Positions 17,925 to 26,416 of a DNA stretch of 64,000 bases are shown in pieces (positions within the stretch are counted from its first letter, which is position 1; each line of letters starts with the position of its first letter). Origin of the DNA: an uncultured Alistipes sp. Its GTDB lineage: Bacteria; Bacteroidota; Bacteroidia; Bacteroidales; Rikenellaceae. The notes under the pieces were generated by a model. The model was not told the DNA's origin. It did no database searches and saw nothing but the letters and a program-made list of their open reading frames with translations. The DNA is taken from the NCBI GenBank assembly GCA_947177225.1, contig CAMWTS010000003.1:1-64000 (forward strand), in the 5' to 3' direction. Position numbers and translations under genes: made by a program.

Positions 17925-18598
17925 ACATGTCATTTCGAGCGTCGGCGAGAAATTTGTGCGTGACGATTTCCACTGTCGTCTTTCCTATCGGCATGTCGTC
18001 GGTTTTGTCTTCCCCAGATGTCTCACATTGTTCGACATGACATTACGGTGTTGTCATTCTGAGGAGCGTGCAATGCACGCGACGTGAGAATCTCTCTTTT
18101 CGGTGGACAACCTCCTTTGCGTTGCATTGCATTCCCGGCTGCGAGACTCCCACGGTCGGGCATGCCCTCCCTCGGAGTGACAGTATTTGTCATTTCGAGC
18201 GATAGCGAGAAATCTGTGCGCGACGATTTCCACTCTGTCATTCTGAGGAGGACGGTACGTCCGACGTGAGAATCTCTTTTGGTGCGGCAAACAGTGCTTC
18301 CGACCGCGAGACTCCCACGTCGCCTGTGGCTCCTCGGAGTGACAATTCAGAAGAGACTCCCACGTCGCAGTCTTTGCCTGCTCCTCGGAGTGACAATTAC
18401 CGATGTCGAGACTCCCACGTCGCCTGCGGCTCCTCGGAGTGACAGCGGATTGTCATTTCGAGCGTCGGCGAGAAATCTGTGTGCGACGATTTTCGCAGTC
18501 ATCTCCTTACGTAGTCGGTATATCGCCGATCTCGTCTTGCCCAGATGCTTCGCTCCGTAAGGCCTTGCCTTGCCTGGCAAGTCGGCTCTGCTTTGGGC
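17925..18598. repeat. Array of family B repeats (TGTCATT... and ...GGAGTGACA)
   Basis: Several short units recur: TGTCATTTCGAGCG with GCGAGAAATCTGTG; TGTCATTCTGAGGAG with CGACGTGAGAATCTC; and the roughly inverted CGAGACTCCCACGTCGC with CTCCTCGGAGTGACA. At least six units lie here, in both orientations, so paired units can fold. The same family is at 33405-33690 and 62405-62680. No coding sequence is supported. Such GTCATTC...GAATCTC units are known as dispersed intergenic repeats in Bacteroidetes genomes. Confidence 0.8.
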
Positions 18599-18949
18599 TT
18601 ATTCTCTGACGTAGTGCGGCATTTGCGAGGGGATCTCCAATGAGAACTCCACCAGACCGCGGATCTCGCCGCCGGTGCGCCATGGGGTTTGGAAGATCAT
18701 TTTGCGTATGCCGCGTTTTTCGATGGTGTAGACGTTGTCGCAGCCGTCAGTCATCAGGCGGGCGATGATCTCGCGCGAGCGCTGGTTGTGGCAGGGTATG
18801 AGCGAGCGGCCGCGCACGTCGCCGTTGACCTGCTGCGAGCGAGCGTTTTGATATAGTACGATGCCCTCTCTGTCGCACACGGTGATGGCGCAGGTGTGCA
18901 GTTCGTCGCCCCAGGGACATTGGCGGATTATCTCTTCGAAGTTTTGCAT
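18599..18949 (-). CDS. PAS-like sensor domain protein, short
   Basis: The protein has 116 residues from the ATG at 18949. Longer minus-strand frames upstream overlap the FAH-family gene and are rejected. The sequence (CAITVCDREGIVLYQNARSQQVNGDVRGRSLIPCHNQRSREII, with IRGLVEFSLEIP near the end) looks like a single PAS fold, with the N/Y region, a central helix and the final strand. It has no attached output domain. It starts 8 bp after the FAH-family stop codon and is the third gene of an lpxB-led unit. The ligand and role are unknown. Confidence 0.75.
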   Translation of the reverse strand: MQNFEEIIRQCPWGDELHTCAITVCDREGIVLYQNARSQQVNGDVRGRSLIPCHNQRSREIIARLMTDGCDNVYTIEKRGIRKMIFQTPWRTGGEIRGLVEFSLEIPSQMPHYVRE

Positions 18950-18957
18950 AAATGTCT

Positions 18958-19533
18958 CTATTTTATGTCGAAATCGAGCAGCGTTTCGCCGCCCATCGTC
19001 ATGCGGTAGTTGTTGCCGACTTTGGCATCGAAGCGTGCGGGCGAGCCGAGCAGTATAAGATCGCCTATGCGCAGAGTCATGGCATGCGAGAGTCGGCAGA
19101 CGATGTGATCGACCGAGAATCGCATCTGAGACGGGTCGAGCCGCAAGGTCTCGGTGCCGTCGGCGGCGAATACGGCTCCTTCGCTCAGAGCTTCGCTGCC
19201 GACCGTGTTGTTGGATATCGCCGTCGAGTGGTCGAAGCCCACGGCGGCCTCCCAGGGCAGACCCTTCGAGATGAGACCGGCAAGAATATCGTCGGCGGTG
19301 AAGTTGACGGCGACATGTGCCGAGTCGTAGCAGCGCGAGGCGAAACGCTCGTCGATACACTTGGCCAGACGCGATATGCGTACTGCGATCTGCGGTTCGG
19401 CCACGATGCGTCCCATCTGGCCGGGCAGATAAAACGCGTCGTTGTTGCGCAGCAGTGCCGTGTCGGGCTTCATATACCACTGCAGCTCGCTGCCGTTGGG
19501 CAGGAAGTTGTTGATTACTGATATTATCTTCAT
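18958..19533 (-). CDS. Fumarylacetoacetate hydrolase (FAH) family protein
   Basis: The protein has 191 residues from the ATG at 19533, which overlaps the lpxB stop codon by 4 bp (ATGA). Recognisable FAH-fold segments are AVGFDHSTAISNN, the MRFSVDHIVCRLSHAMTLRIGDLILLGSP region and the C-terminal GGETLLDFDIK. It is shorter than catabolic FAH enzymes but the size is usual for a Bacteroidales group. Members hydrolyse or decarboxylate oxo-acids with a divalent metal. The substrate is unknown. Translation is probably coupled to lpxB. Confidence 0.82.
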   Translation of the reverse strand: MKIISVINNFLPNGSELQWYMKPDTALLRNNDAFYLPGQMGRIVAEPQIAVRISRLAKCIDERFASRCYDSAHVAVNFTADDILAGLISKGLPWEAAVGFDHSTAISNNTVGSEALSEGAVFAADGTETLRLDPSQMRFSVDHIVCRLSHAMTLRIGDLILLGSPARFDAKVGNNYRMTMGGETLLDFDIK

Positions 19534-20666
19534 CGTTTGTCGTTTTTCAGATACTCGACCATGCGGCGGGCGAAGCGCAGGCTTGCACCCTCGTCGCCCA
19601 TTCTGACTCGCAGCTCGGAGTAGTCTTCGAGCATGCGACGACGTTCGCCGCCGCCGCAGAGGATTGCAGCAAGCTCCTCGCGTGCCTGGGCTATGTCGAA
19701 ATGCGAACACACCATCTCGCGCACCGATTCGCGTTCGAGATTGAGGTTGACCAGCGAAACGAAGGGCACTTTGAGGAATATCGGCCGCAGTTTCTCGTAG
19801 ATCCACATGATGTGGAACAGTACGATCTGCGGGGTGCCTATGAGTGCCGTTTCGAGCGTGGCCGTGCCCGATGTGACCAGTGCCGCTTCCGCTACGGCCA
19901 GAGTCTGGTAGGTCTGGTCGCAGACGAAGCGTACGCTGCTGCCGGCGATATGTTTTTCGTACAGTTCCGGTTCGATCCAGCTCACACCGGCCACGACGAA
20001 CTGGTAGGCCGGAAATTCGCGCGACAGTGCCACCATGTCGGGCAGATTGTCGCGTATCTCGCTGCGCCGCGAGCCTGCCAGCAGCGCCACGATGGGGCGG
20101 TCGTCGAGACCGTTGCGCCGGGCGAACTCCTCGCGCGAAGGCCACTCGCGACGGCGGCTCTCGATGGCGTCGACGAGCGGATTGCCCTCGAAGACGGTAT
20201 CGATACCCTTTTGGCGGAAATACTCTTTCTCGAACGGGAATATGATGTACAGCTTGTCGACATAGCGTTTGATGGCCTTAACCCTATGCTCCTTCCATGC
20301 CCACACCTTGGGCGATATGTAATAGAGCACCTTGTAGCCGCGCTCATGGGCGAAGCGGGCTATCTTCATGTTGAAGCCCGGATAGTCGATCAGTATTACG
20401 GCATCGGGGGCGAATGCCTCGATGTCGCGTTTGCACTCTCTCAACTGTCCGAGGATAGCGGGCAGATGGCGTGCCACCTGTATGAAGCCGAAGAACGAAG
20501 TCTCACGGTAGTGTTTTACCAGATTGCCGCGACCTCCTGCCTCGGCCATCTTGTCGCCGCCCCAGAAGCGCAGTTCGGCTTCGGGGTCGGTTGCCAGAAG
20601 TCCGCGTATGAGGTTGGAACCGTGAAGATCGCCGCTCGGCTCGCCGGCTATGATATAGTATTTCAT
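19530..20666 (-). CDS. lpxB: Lipid-A-disaccharide synthase
   Basis: The 378-residue GT-B glycosyltransferase begins with the family hallmark AGEPSGDLHG at residues 7-16 and has DYPGFNMKIA, SPKVWAWKEHRVKAIK and LLAGSRRSEI in order. It joins UDP-diacylglucosamine and lipid X to form the lipid A disaccharide at the inner face of the inner membrane. The length is typical. It leads a minus-strand unit with the FAH-family and PAS-like genes and has a well-formed promoter at 20709-20740. Confidence 0.96.
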   Translation of the reverse strand: MKYYIIAGEPSGDLHGSNLIRGLLATDPEAELRFWGGDKMAEAGGRGNLVKHYRETSFFGFIQVARHLPAILGQLRECKRDIEAFAPDAVILIDYPGFNMKIARFAHERGYKVLYYISPKVWAWKEHRVKAIKRYVDKLYIIFPFEKEYFRQKGIDTVFEGNPLVDAIESRRREWPSREEFARRNGLDDRPIVALLAGSRRSEIRDNLPDMVALSREFPAYQFVVAGVSWIEPELYEKHIAGSSVRFVCDQTYQTLAVAEAALVTSGTATLETALIGTPQIVLFHIMWIYEKLRPIFLKVPFVSLVNLNLERESVREMVCSHFDIAQAREELAAILCGGGERRRMLEDYSELRVRMGDEGASLRFARRMVEYLKNDKR

Positions 20667-20708
20667 ATATTGTCGTATATGGTGGCAAAAGCCGTTGTAA
20701 AGACTCTA

Positions 20709-20740
20709 CAAATATAAGCTCTTTGACCGATATATCCAAA
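20709..20740 (-). promoter_or_regulatory. Promoter of lpxB
   Basis: On the minus strand TTTG (complement of 20737-20740) is followed after 20 bases by TATATTTG (complement of 20709-20716), a consensus -33/-7 pair. Transcription would begin around 20702, about 35 bases before the lpxB start. Confidence 0.75.
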
Positions 20741-20807
20741 TCGTGCTGCCGGTGCGGGCGACGGAGCGTGATTTTACGTATGCTACGGGGTTTTGCAGGG
20801 AAATGGT

Positions 20808-20815
20808 TATATTTG
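20808..20815 (+). promoter_or_regulatory. -7 element of the MATE gene
   Basis: TATATTTG matches TAnnTTTG exactly, placing the transcript start near 20822 and favouring ATG 20843 over the TTG at 20837. The -33 box is not clear: TTTTG at 20791-20795 is too close. Confidence 0.55.
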
Positions 20816-20842
20816 CGCCGTTAACATGCCATTAATTTGCAG

Positions 20843-22186
20843 ATGAGAGATGGTTCGGATATGATTCGGGGCGGTATCACCGGATCGCTGCTGCGTTTCA
20901 CGCTGCCGATGATCGCGGGATCGCTGCTGCAACAGTGCTACAACATTGCCGATACGTTGATCGTAGGTCGATATGTCGGTGCAGATGCGCTGGCGGCAGT
21001 CGGGTCGTCATACACGCTGATGGTGTTTCTGCTGTCGGTGTTGATCGGTCTTTCGCTGGGCAGCGGTACGGTGTTTTCTCTGCAATACGGTGCCGGTCGT
21101 CCGCAGGCCGTGCGGCGCAGCATCTATGTCTCGATGGTTATGACAGGCTCGGTCTGTTGTCTGCTCAATGTCGCTGCGCTTGTGTGGCTCGGTTCGGTGC
21201 TGCGACTGATGCAGGTGCCGGCCGAGGTGTTCGGGATCATGTACGGTTATATGAGGATCATACTCTTCGGCATGGCATTCACATTCGTCTACAACTTCTA
21301 TGCGGCGCTGCTGCGTGCGGTGGGCGATTCTGTGACACCGCTGGTGTTCCTGGCCGTGTCGGTGTCGCTCAACATCGCTCTCGACCTTATGTTCATCGTC
21401 GGTCTTGACGGAGGCATAGAGGGGGCTGCATGGGCTACGGTCATTGCGCAGGCTGTGGCTGCGGCGGGAATGGTGATATATGTACGTCTGCGTCACCCCG
21501 ATCTGCGATTGCGGCGCGAGGATATGCGTTTCGACGTGAAGAGTTTCAAGGAGATAGTGTCGTTCTCATCGCTGACGTGCGTGCAGCAGTCGGTGATGAA
21601 TCTGGGCATATTGCTTGTGCAGGGCATAGTCAACGGCTTCGGAACGACGGTCATGGCGGCATTCGCGGCTGCCGTGAAGATCGATTCGTTTGCCTATATG
21701 CCGGTGCAGGAGTTCGGCAACGCCTTCTCGACATTCGTGGCGCAGAACTTCGGTGCCGGACGTTATGATCGCATACGCGTCTGTGTGCGGCGCGCATTTC
21801 TGCTGGCCTCGGTCTTTTCTGTGGCGATATCGGCTGCGGTGTTTCTGTTCGCCGAGCCGCTTATGCTCATCTTCGTAGGGTCGGAATATGCCGACATAGT
21901 CGCTGCGGGAGTCGATTATCTGCGTATCGAGGGCGCATTTTATGTCGGAATCGCCATTCTGTTTCTGTGGTATGGCTATTATCGCGCCGTCAAGATGCCG
22001 GCCATGTCGGTCGTGCTCACGGTCATATCGCTCGGATTGCGCGTAGCCTTGTCGTATGCGGCGGCCGGAGTGGATACGATCGGCGTGACGGGCATATGGT
22101 GGTCGATCCCGATAGGCTGGATTGCGGCCGATCTGGTGGGCTGGGCTTGCTACCGCCGCGGACGGCGGCTCCGCAGCTATATGTGA
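20843..22186 (+). CDS. MATE family multidrug/Na+ antiporter
   Basis: The protein has 447 residues from ATG 20843, with about twelve hydrophobic segments spread over the length in two similar halves, as in MatE transporters. Family-style motifs are visible near the N-terminus (LLRFTLPMIAGSLLQQCYNIADTLIVGRYVG) and at the start of the second half (FSSLTCVQQSVMNLGILLVQGIVNGFG). It would expel cationic compounds from the inner membrane using a Na+ or H+ gradient. The substrate is unknown. It is monocistronic and convergent with trmD. Confidence 0.93.
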   Translation: MRDGSDMIRGGITGSLLRFTLPMIAGSLLQQCYNIADTLIVGRYVGADALAAVGSSYTLMVFLLSVLIGLSLGSGTVFSLQYGAGRPQAVRRSIYVSMVMTGSVCCLLNVAALVWLGSVLRLMQVPAEVFGIMYGYMRIILFGMAFTFVYNFYAALLRAVGDSVTPLVFLAVSVSLNIALDLMFIVGLDGGIEGAAWATVIAQAVAAAGMVIYVRLRHPDLRLRREDMRFDVKSFKEIVSFSSLTCVQQSVMNLGILLVQGIVNGFGTTVMAAFAAAVKIDSFAYMPVQEFGNAFSTFVAQNFGAGRYDRIRVCVRRAFLLASVFSVAISAAVFLFAEPLMLIFVGSEYADIVAAGVDYLRIEGAFYVGIAILFLWYGYYRAVKMPAMSVVLTVISLGLRVALSYAAAGVDTIGVTGIWWSIPIGWIAADLVGWACYRRGRRLRSYM

Positions 22187-22206
22187 TACGGCTTTTACTG
22201 CGCTCT

Positions 22207-22881
22207 TTATTCGAGCAGGTCGGGACGCAGACGCAGTGTGCGCTCCATGGCTTGCTCCTCCTGCCAGCGCTCTATCTCGGCAAAGTTGCCCGATGTGAGC
22301 ACTTCCGGCACTCGCCAGCCGTTGAATTCGGCCGGACGCGTATAGACCGGAGGTGCCAGCAGGTTGTCCTGAAAACAGTCGGTCAGTGCCGACTCCTCGT
22401 CGCCTATGGCTCCGGGTATGATGCGCACGATGGAATCGGCTATGACGCATGCCGCCAGCTCGCCGCCCGTGAGGACATAGTCGCCGATGGATATTTCGCG
22501 CGTGATGAGGTGTTCGCGTATGCGGTGGTCGATACCCTTGTAGTGACCGCACAGAATCATTATGTTCTGCATGAGCGACAGCCGGTTGGCCTCGTGCTGG
22601 TCGTAGCGGACGCCGTCGGGCGAGACGTAGATGATCTCGTCGTAGTCGCGCTGCGATTTCAGAAGCGATATGCAGCGCCATACCGGTTCGATCTTCATCA
22701 CCATGCCCGCTTCGCCGCCGAAGGGGTAGTCGTCGACGGTGCGCCGGCGGTCATCGGTGTAGTCGCGCAGATTGTGTATGTGTATTTCGGCATGTCCGGC
22801 CTGCTGGGCACGGCGCAGGATCGATTCGTTGAGCGGAGAGGTGAGCAGCTCCGGGACCACGGTCAGTATGTCTATGCGCAT
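22207..22881 (-). CDS. trmD: tRNA (guanine37-N1)-methyltransferase
   Basis: The 224-residue SPOUT methyltransferase begins [13 protein letters not shown] and contains the conserved [31 protein letters not shown] and [15 protein letters not shown] motifs that form the knotted SAM site. It methylates G37 of tRNAs and prevents frameshifting. The length and motif order are typical. It starts 6 bp after the MBL hydrolase stop codon on the same strand, so both are likely cotranscribed. Confidence 0.96.
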   Translation of the reverse strand: MRIDILTVVPELLTSPLNESILRRAQQAGHAEIHIHNLRDYTDDRRRTVDDYPFGGEAGMVMKIEPVWRCISLLKSQRDYDEIIYVSPDGVRYDQHEANRLSLMQNIMILCGHYKGIDHRIREHLITREISIGDYVLTGGELAACVIADSIVRIIPGAIGDEESALTDCFQDNLLAPPVYTRPAEFNGWRVPEVLTSGNFAEIERWQEEQAMERTLRLRPDLLE

Positions 22882-22887
22882 CGTCGC

Positions 22888-23556
22888 TTAATCTTTATAG
22901 TTGACTTCGTTGTTCAGAACCTCCGTGATGAAGGGGTTGTAGAGCGATTCGTGACCTATGTCGCTCTCGTCGCCGTGGCCGGGGTAGATCTTCACCTCGT
23001 CGCCGAGCGGCAGCAGACGGTCGAGTATCGAGCGCATGATCCACGAGTAGTCGCCGCCCGGCAGATCGGTGCGGCCTATGCTCTCGCGAAAGAGCGTGTC
23101 GCCCGTCAGGACGATCTTCGACTGCGGTTCGTAGAGCGATACGTGACCCGGCGTATGTCCGGGAGTGGGGATTATGCGAAGGGCGGTTTGTCCGAATCGC
23201 AGCTCCTCCAACGAATCGATATCGATGTCGGGCAGAGGTATGGCTCCGGTCTTGACTCCGAATATGCCGGCACTTGTCGCGGCATTCTCGATAAGGAAGT
23301 TGTCCTTGGCCGAGCATACGAACTCCACTCCGTAACGCTCCTTGACGAAGGCCACGCCCATGGTGTGGTCGAAGTGTCCGTGTGTTGCCACCGCCTTTAC
23401 AGGGCGCAGCGAGTGTTTTGCGATAAACTCCTCCAAGATGCCGTTTTCGCGCTCGGTGAATGCGCCTGCATCGACTATGATGCACTCCTTGGTTGCGTCC
23501 CACAATATATAAGTATTCTCCATCAGCGGATTGAATACCAGTCGAGCTATGTTCAT
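22888..23556 (-). CDS. MBL-fold metallo-hydrolase, glyoxalase II-like
   Basis: The 222-residue protein has the zinc motif THGHFDH (HxHxDH), later TPGHTPGHVSLY, GDTLFRESIGRTDL and PGHGDES. These are typical of the small GloB-like group that hydrolyses thioesters such as S-lactoylglutathione analogues. The exact substrate is uncertain. Its first codons and upstream sequence lie inside the left copy of a 45-bp direct repeat (23531-23575), and its original upstream region now lies 2.7 kb away at 26279, because a restriction-modification island is inserted there. The reading frame itself is intact. Confidence 0.9.
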   Translation of the reverse strand: MNIARLVFNPLMENTYILWDATKECIIVDAGAFTERENGILEEFIAKHSLRPVKAVATHGHFDHTMGVAFVKERYGVEFVCSAKDNFLIENAATSAGIFGVKTGAIPLPDIDIDSLEELRFGQTALRIIPTPGHTPGHVSLYEPQSKIVLTGDTLFRESIGRTDLPGGDYSWIMRSILDRLLPLGDEVKIYPGHGDESDIGHESLYNPFITEVLNNEVNYKD

Positions 23557-23575
23557 GGTCGTAAATTTTTACAAA
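23531..23575. repeat. Left copy of the 45-bp direct repeat flanking the R-M island
   Basis: Identical over 45 bases to 26234-26278, in the same orientation. It spans the first eight codons of the MBL gene and the bases just upstream. Bases on either side differ between copies, which defines the repeat ends. Confidence 0.95.
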
Positions 23576-24351
23576 TATTGAAATCTTCTGAAATAATCGT
23601 CTATCTCGGAACGAAGTTCCAATCCTACTCGTTCGAAACAATCTAGTAGATCTTGATAGGCATTTTCGCCTCCTAAAAAGTCCCAGAATTCAGCCGCGAC
23701 TTTTAATTCCTCTTTTAAATCCAATAGACCGGCCATAGTCCATCGAGAATATGGTTTTGGTTCGTATGGATTATATGGTATGGCTATCATTGTATGGATT
23801 TGTGCTTGGGGATTTTGAGCAAGCGTTACTCCGACCCATTCCAATAGAGTCCTCTTGAATCCCATAAATTCACCTTTGTTAGGTTTGGCACTTTTGATAT
23901 CGAAGAAAAATATGTCTCCATTGTGATTTTGCAACATGACATCTACTCTTGTCGGTTTTACCGTATGCATCTCACCTTGTCGACAAACCTTACGGATAGC
24001 TTCTATCTCTGAATCCTTACAAGGTCGAGCGAGGCCTGCTGCCAAATTATCCATTATTGTTTGAATAACTCTTTGTGCAGATTCGCTTATTTGATTACCT
24101 GATACAAATTGTGATTGTGCTTGGGCAAAACGATTCTTAGCCAGAGCAATCGCGACTGGCTCGAAAATGCTTGTGCCGAAATTAGTATTCAATGAATGTA
24201 TGAATGAAAAAAGTGCTAATCTATCTCTGCCCAAGAGCCTGGTATGAAATGGCATGATGGCTGGCTCAGGATTATAGTTGAGGAATTTATGCCTGAGACT
24301 ATTTTTTAACACAGTTTCTATTTCTTGTATTTGAATATTTGTTAGAGCCAT
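23569..24351 (-). CDS. TdeIII-type type II restriction endonuclease
   Basis: The 260-residue protein matches the TdeIII/MjaII endonuclease style I know, especially PFHTRLLGRDRLALFSFIHSLNTNFG near residue 34 and the YNPYEPKPYSRWTMAGLLDL segment. The PD-(D/E)xK-type catalytic site is likely Asp137 (KPTRVDV) with D151-I-K153 after the strand IFFF. Characterised relatives cut GGNCC; the specificity here is inferred from the family only. The gene is AT-rich and on the same strand as the methyltransferase, with a 67-residue AIPR-like remnant between them. It overlaps the left direct repeat by a few bases at its 3' end. Confidence 0.85.
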   Translation of the reverse strand: MALTNIQIQEIETVLKNSLRHKFLNYNPEPAIMPFHTRLLGRDRLALFSFIHSLNTNFGTSIFEPVAIALAKNRFAQAQSQFVSGNQISESAQRVIQTIMDNLAAGLARPCKDSEIEAIRKVCRQGEMHTVKPTRVDVMLQNHNGDIFFFDIKSAKPNKGEFMGFKRTLLEWVGVTLAQNPQAQIHTMIAIPYNPYEPKPYSRWTMAGLLDLKEELKVAAEFWDFLGGENAYQDLLDCFERVGLELRSEIDDYFRRFQYL

Positions 24352-24385
24352 ATTAATCTTGATTTAAGAATGGAATGTCTGTATA

Positions 24386-24589
24386 TTATCTAAATGATAT
24401 CGAGTCTACACCTTTAGCATTGCCAGTTGACATGGCTTCTAAATCATCTTTTAGCAAGTTGTTGTTTACATACTTAGATATCATTGTATAGGTTGCGAAA
24501 TATTCAAATAATAAATTTTCGGATATTCCTGCTCGCAGCCCTAAGTTATTAGCAAAATTGGTTAAATATGATTGGGTTATTTTATCCAT
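24386..24589 (-). pseudogene. AIPR-like N-terminal fragment
   Basis: The 67-codon frame encodes LTNFANNLGL, FEYFATYTMISKY and TGNAKGVDSISF, which resemble the first part of AIPR (abortive infection phage resistance) proteins, where an FExF(V/A)NY helix is followed by a TGxDGID-like motif. Those proteins usually run to several hundred residues; this one stops right after the motif, 34 bp before the endonuclease start. I read it as a remnant left by deletion. It could instead be a genuine short protein of the R-M operon. Confidence 0.5.
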
Positions 24590-24591
24590 GG

Positions 24592-26181
24592 TTATTTACT
24601 TTTTAAGTGAAATATTATTTCTGAGTATGCGCCTTTATCTTTTTCTGTTCTGTTTAACACAGGCCGTTTGTATTGATTGATTATTTGCATTCCCGCATTC
24701 TCGGCAATATGAGGATATAGCCCGTATTTGTCATTTGCTACAATGAAAATATTATAGTCGTCCGCTAAAAATTGTTTGCAATGGTTAAGTACGCCGGTAA
24801 TACCATTTATATAGCTCTTTTGAGCGGCATAGCCCTGTCCTCTGAACAACGGTCCTATTTCGGATTCATCATTTCTATCGAATCCGAATAAATCATATGA
24901 ATAGGCATGTTGTTCATGGTAGTCTATCAATCCCACATAAGGCGGACTTGTAAAGATACCGCTTATTTTCTTTTTACTTACTTTTTTTGCTAATTCCGGA
25001 TTTATATGTTCAAGTTGTCCAATTATATCGATATTCCTACTATCTCCTGCTAAACAATATTGTAAACTGTTTGTTCTGATTTTGTCGAATGCCTGTAAGC
25101 GCGTTACAGTATCTTTGCAATATGTTTTCCACCACTTGAATATCGAAAATAATGGTTTGCATATTTTACCGTGTTTGGTACAATAATATGTCGTCATTAC
25201 AGGATCTTTAAGCGTCCCTAAATCAGCATGCGTTGTTGCACGGCAAGATCGCATTGTTCGGCTTAAAATAATTTGCAAAATAGCTTTGATTTGTCTGTTT
25301 TCTATTTTGTTAATTAGCGCGTTTATGATCTCTATTTCATTACGAATATTTTTTGTGTACCATATATCCAAAAAAGAGTTTTGTCTATTTTGTTTTAATA
25401 GTATTTGATATTTGGTTATCAAATTATTGTATATTGGTAAAAACTCTTTTGCTTTTTGTTCTCCATATGATTTGCCGTCAATCAGACCTCTGCGAACATT
25501 ATATTTGAATTCCGGAACAGGGAAATAATGGTTGTTATAAATAATGAGTTCGTCAGACAGCTCTTTTTCAAACGCTGCTGTTCCACTGTCGATAATATGT
25601 TGTTTTAATTGATCGGTGATATGTGCTATCTCTTTTTGTAAAGCCGGTATGTCATATTGGGCGATTTTACTGTTTGATATCAAAGCATTGAATTGTGAAA
25701 TATCAATTCCGATTGCATCTATTCCCAACTCGTTTGCTTGTACCAGGGTCGTTCCGCTTCCGCAAAATGGATCTAATATAATATCGCCAGCTGAAAAATA
25801 TTTATCTTTCTTAAATTTATCCGTATGCTCGTCTATAAAATACTCTACAAGTTGAGGAATAAACTTTCCTTTATAAGGGTGTAATCGATGTACATGTTTG
25901 GTAGTTTGAGCTTCTTTCAGATAGTCGAACGATAGATCCCAATTGAGATCGTCGCCTAACTTTTTTTGCCAATCGATTGACTTTATGTTATTGACCTTAT
26001 AATATTCGTCGAGTTCTTTGATAGGGATCAATATTTTGCCATTTATATCCTTTTGGGCAGATATACACCCGTAATTCACAAGATATGAGATGTTGGCAGT
26101 AGTAACGGTCTTTCCTAAATATTGTGATGCCCAGATACTTGCCTCTTTTATTTCTAAATATCCCTTTTGCTGGTTCGACAT
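24592..26181 (-). CDS. Site-specific DNA methyltransferase with an N-terminal DNA-binding domain
   Basis: The 529-residue protein starts with a MerR/excisionase-like helix-turn-helix segment (about residues 8-62). The SAM-binding motif DPFCGSGTT is at 137-145 and the catalytic TSPPY at 411-415, so motif I precedes motif IV with a long target-recognition region between. TSPPY suggests an amino methyltransferase (N4-cytosine or N6-adenine), not a C5 enzyme. It protects DNA from the neighbouring TdeIII-like nuclease. The N-terminal domain might also repress the operon. It is AT-rich and part of the inserted island. Confidence 0.88.
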   Translation of the reverse strand: MSNQQKGYLEIKEASIWASQYLGKTVTTANISYLVNYGCISAQKDINGKILIPIKELDEYYKVNNIKSIDWQKKLGDDLNWDLSFDYLKEAQTTKHVHRLHPYKGKFIPQLVEYFIDEHTDKFKKDKYFSAGDIILDPFCGSGTTLVQANELGIDAIGIDISQFNALISNSKIAQYDIPALQKEIAHITDQLKQHIIDSGTAAFEKELSDELIIYNNHYFPVPEFKYNVRRGLIDGKSYGEQKAKEFLPIYNNLITKYQILLKQNRQNSFLDIWYTKNIRNEIEIINALINKIENRQIKAILQIILSRTMRSCRATTHADLGTLKDPVMTTYYCTKHGKICKPLFSIFKWWKTYCKDTVTRLQAFDKIRTNSLQYCLAGDSRNIDIIGQLEHINPELAKKVSKKKISGIFTSPPYVGLIDYHEQHAYSYDLFGFDRNDESEIGPLFRGQGYAAQKSYINGITGVLNHCKQFLADDYNIFIVANDKYGLYPHIAENAGMQIINQYKRPVLNRTEKDKGAYSEIIFHLKSK

Positions 26182-26233
26182 AATTATTATTTTATTGCGC
26201 TTAGACTTACATTATAGTTAAATATTTATATTT

Positions 26234-26278
26234 TTGAATACCAGTCGAGCTATGTTCATGGTCGTAAATTTTTACAAA
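26234..26278. repeat. Right copy of the 45-bp direct repeat; remnant of the MBL gene start
   Basis: Identical to 23531-23575. Read on the minus strand it has the ATG and first codons of the MBL gene (MNIARLVF), which then run into island sequence. Beyond it, TATTTTTG (complement of about 26277-26284) looks like a -7 box, plausibly the original MBL promoter now separated from its gene. Confidence 0.9.
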
Positions 26279-26361
26279 AATAGTCATATTTTTTCGATAA
26301 TGCGTCTTGTCGCTTCAATTATCATATCGACGATGGCGGAAGAGATTTGCGGCAGCTGCGC

Positions 26362-26393
26362 AAAAAAAATGGGGATAGAGCAACTCTATCCCC
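26362..26393 (-). terminator. Rho-independent terminator of the xus-like operon
   Basis: GGGGATAGAG (26371-26380) pairs perfectly with CTCTATCCCC (26384-26393) around a 3-base loop. On the minus strand it is followed by a run of eight T (complement of 26362-26369). It closes the PepSY gene unit. Confidence 0.9.
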
Positions 26394-26416
26394 GCAGTTG
26401 TTATGTATGCGACAGG

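Larger units (their letters stand above)
23576..26278. mobile_element. Restriction-modification island flanked by a 45-bp direct repeat
   Basis: The segment between the two repeat copies is visibly AT-rich against a GC-rich chromosome and holds a methyltransferase, an AIPR-like fragment and a TdeIII-like nuclease, all on the minus strand. Removing 2703 bp (the segment plus one repeat) would restore an uninterrupted upstream region for the MBL gene. No integrase or transposase is present, so the insertion mechanism is unknown. The long duplicated sequence points to site-specific or homology-driven insertion rather than ordinary transposition. Confidence 0.75.

Noticed and set aside
21967..23646. 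559-codon plus-strand open frame
   Set aside because: Runs antisense over trmD and the MBL gene and through a repeat; no domain.
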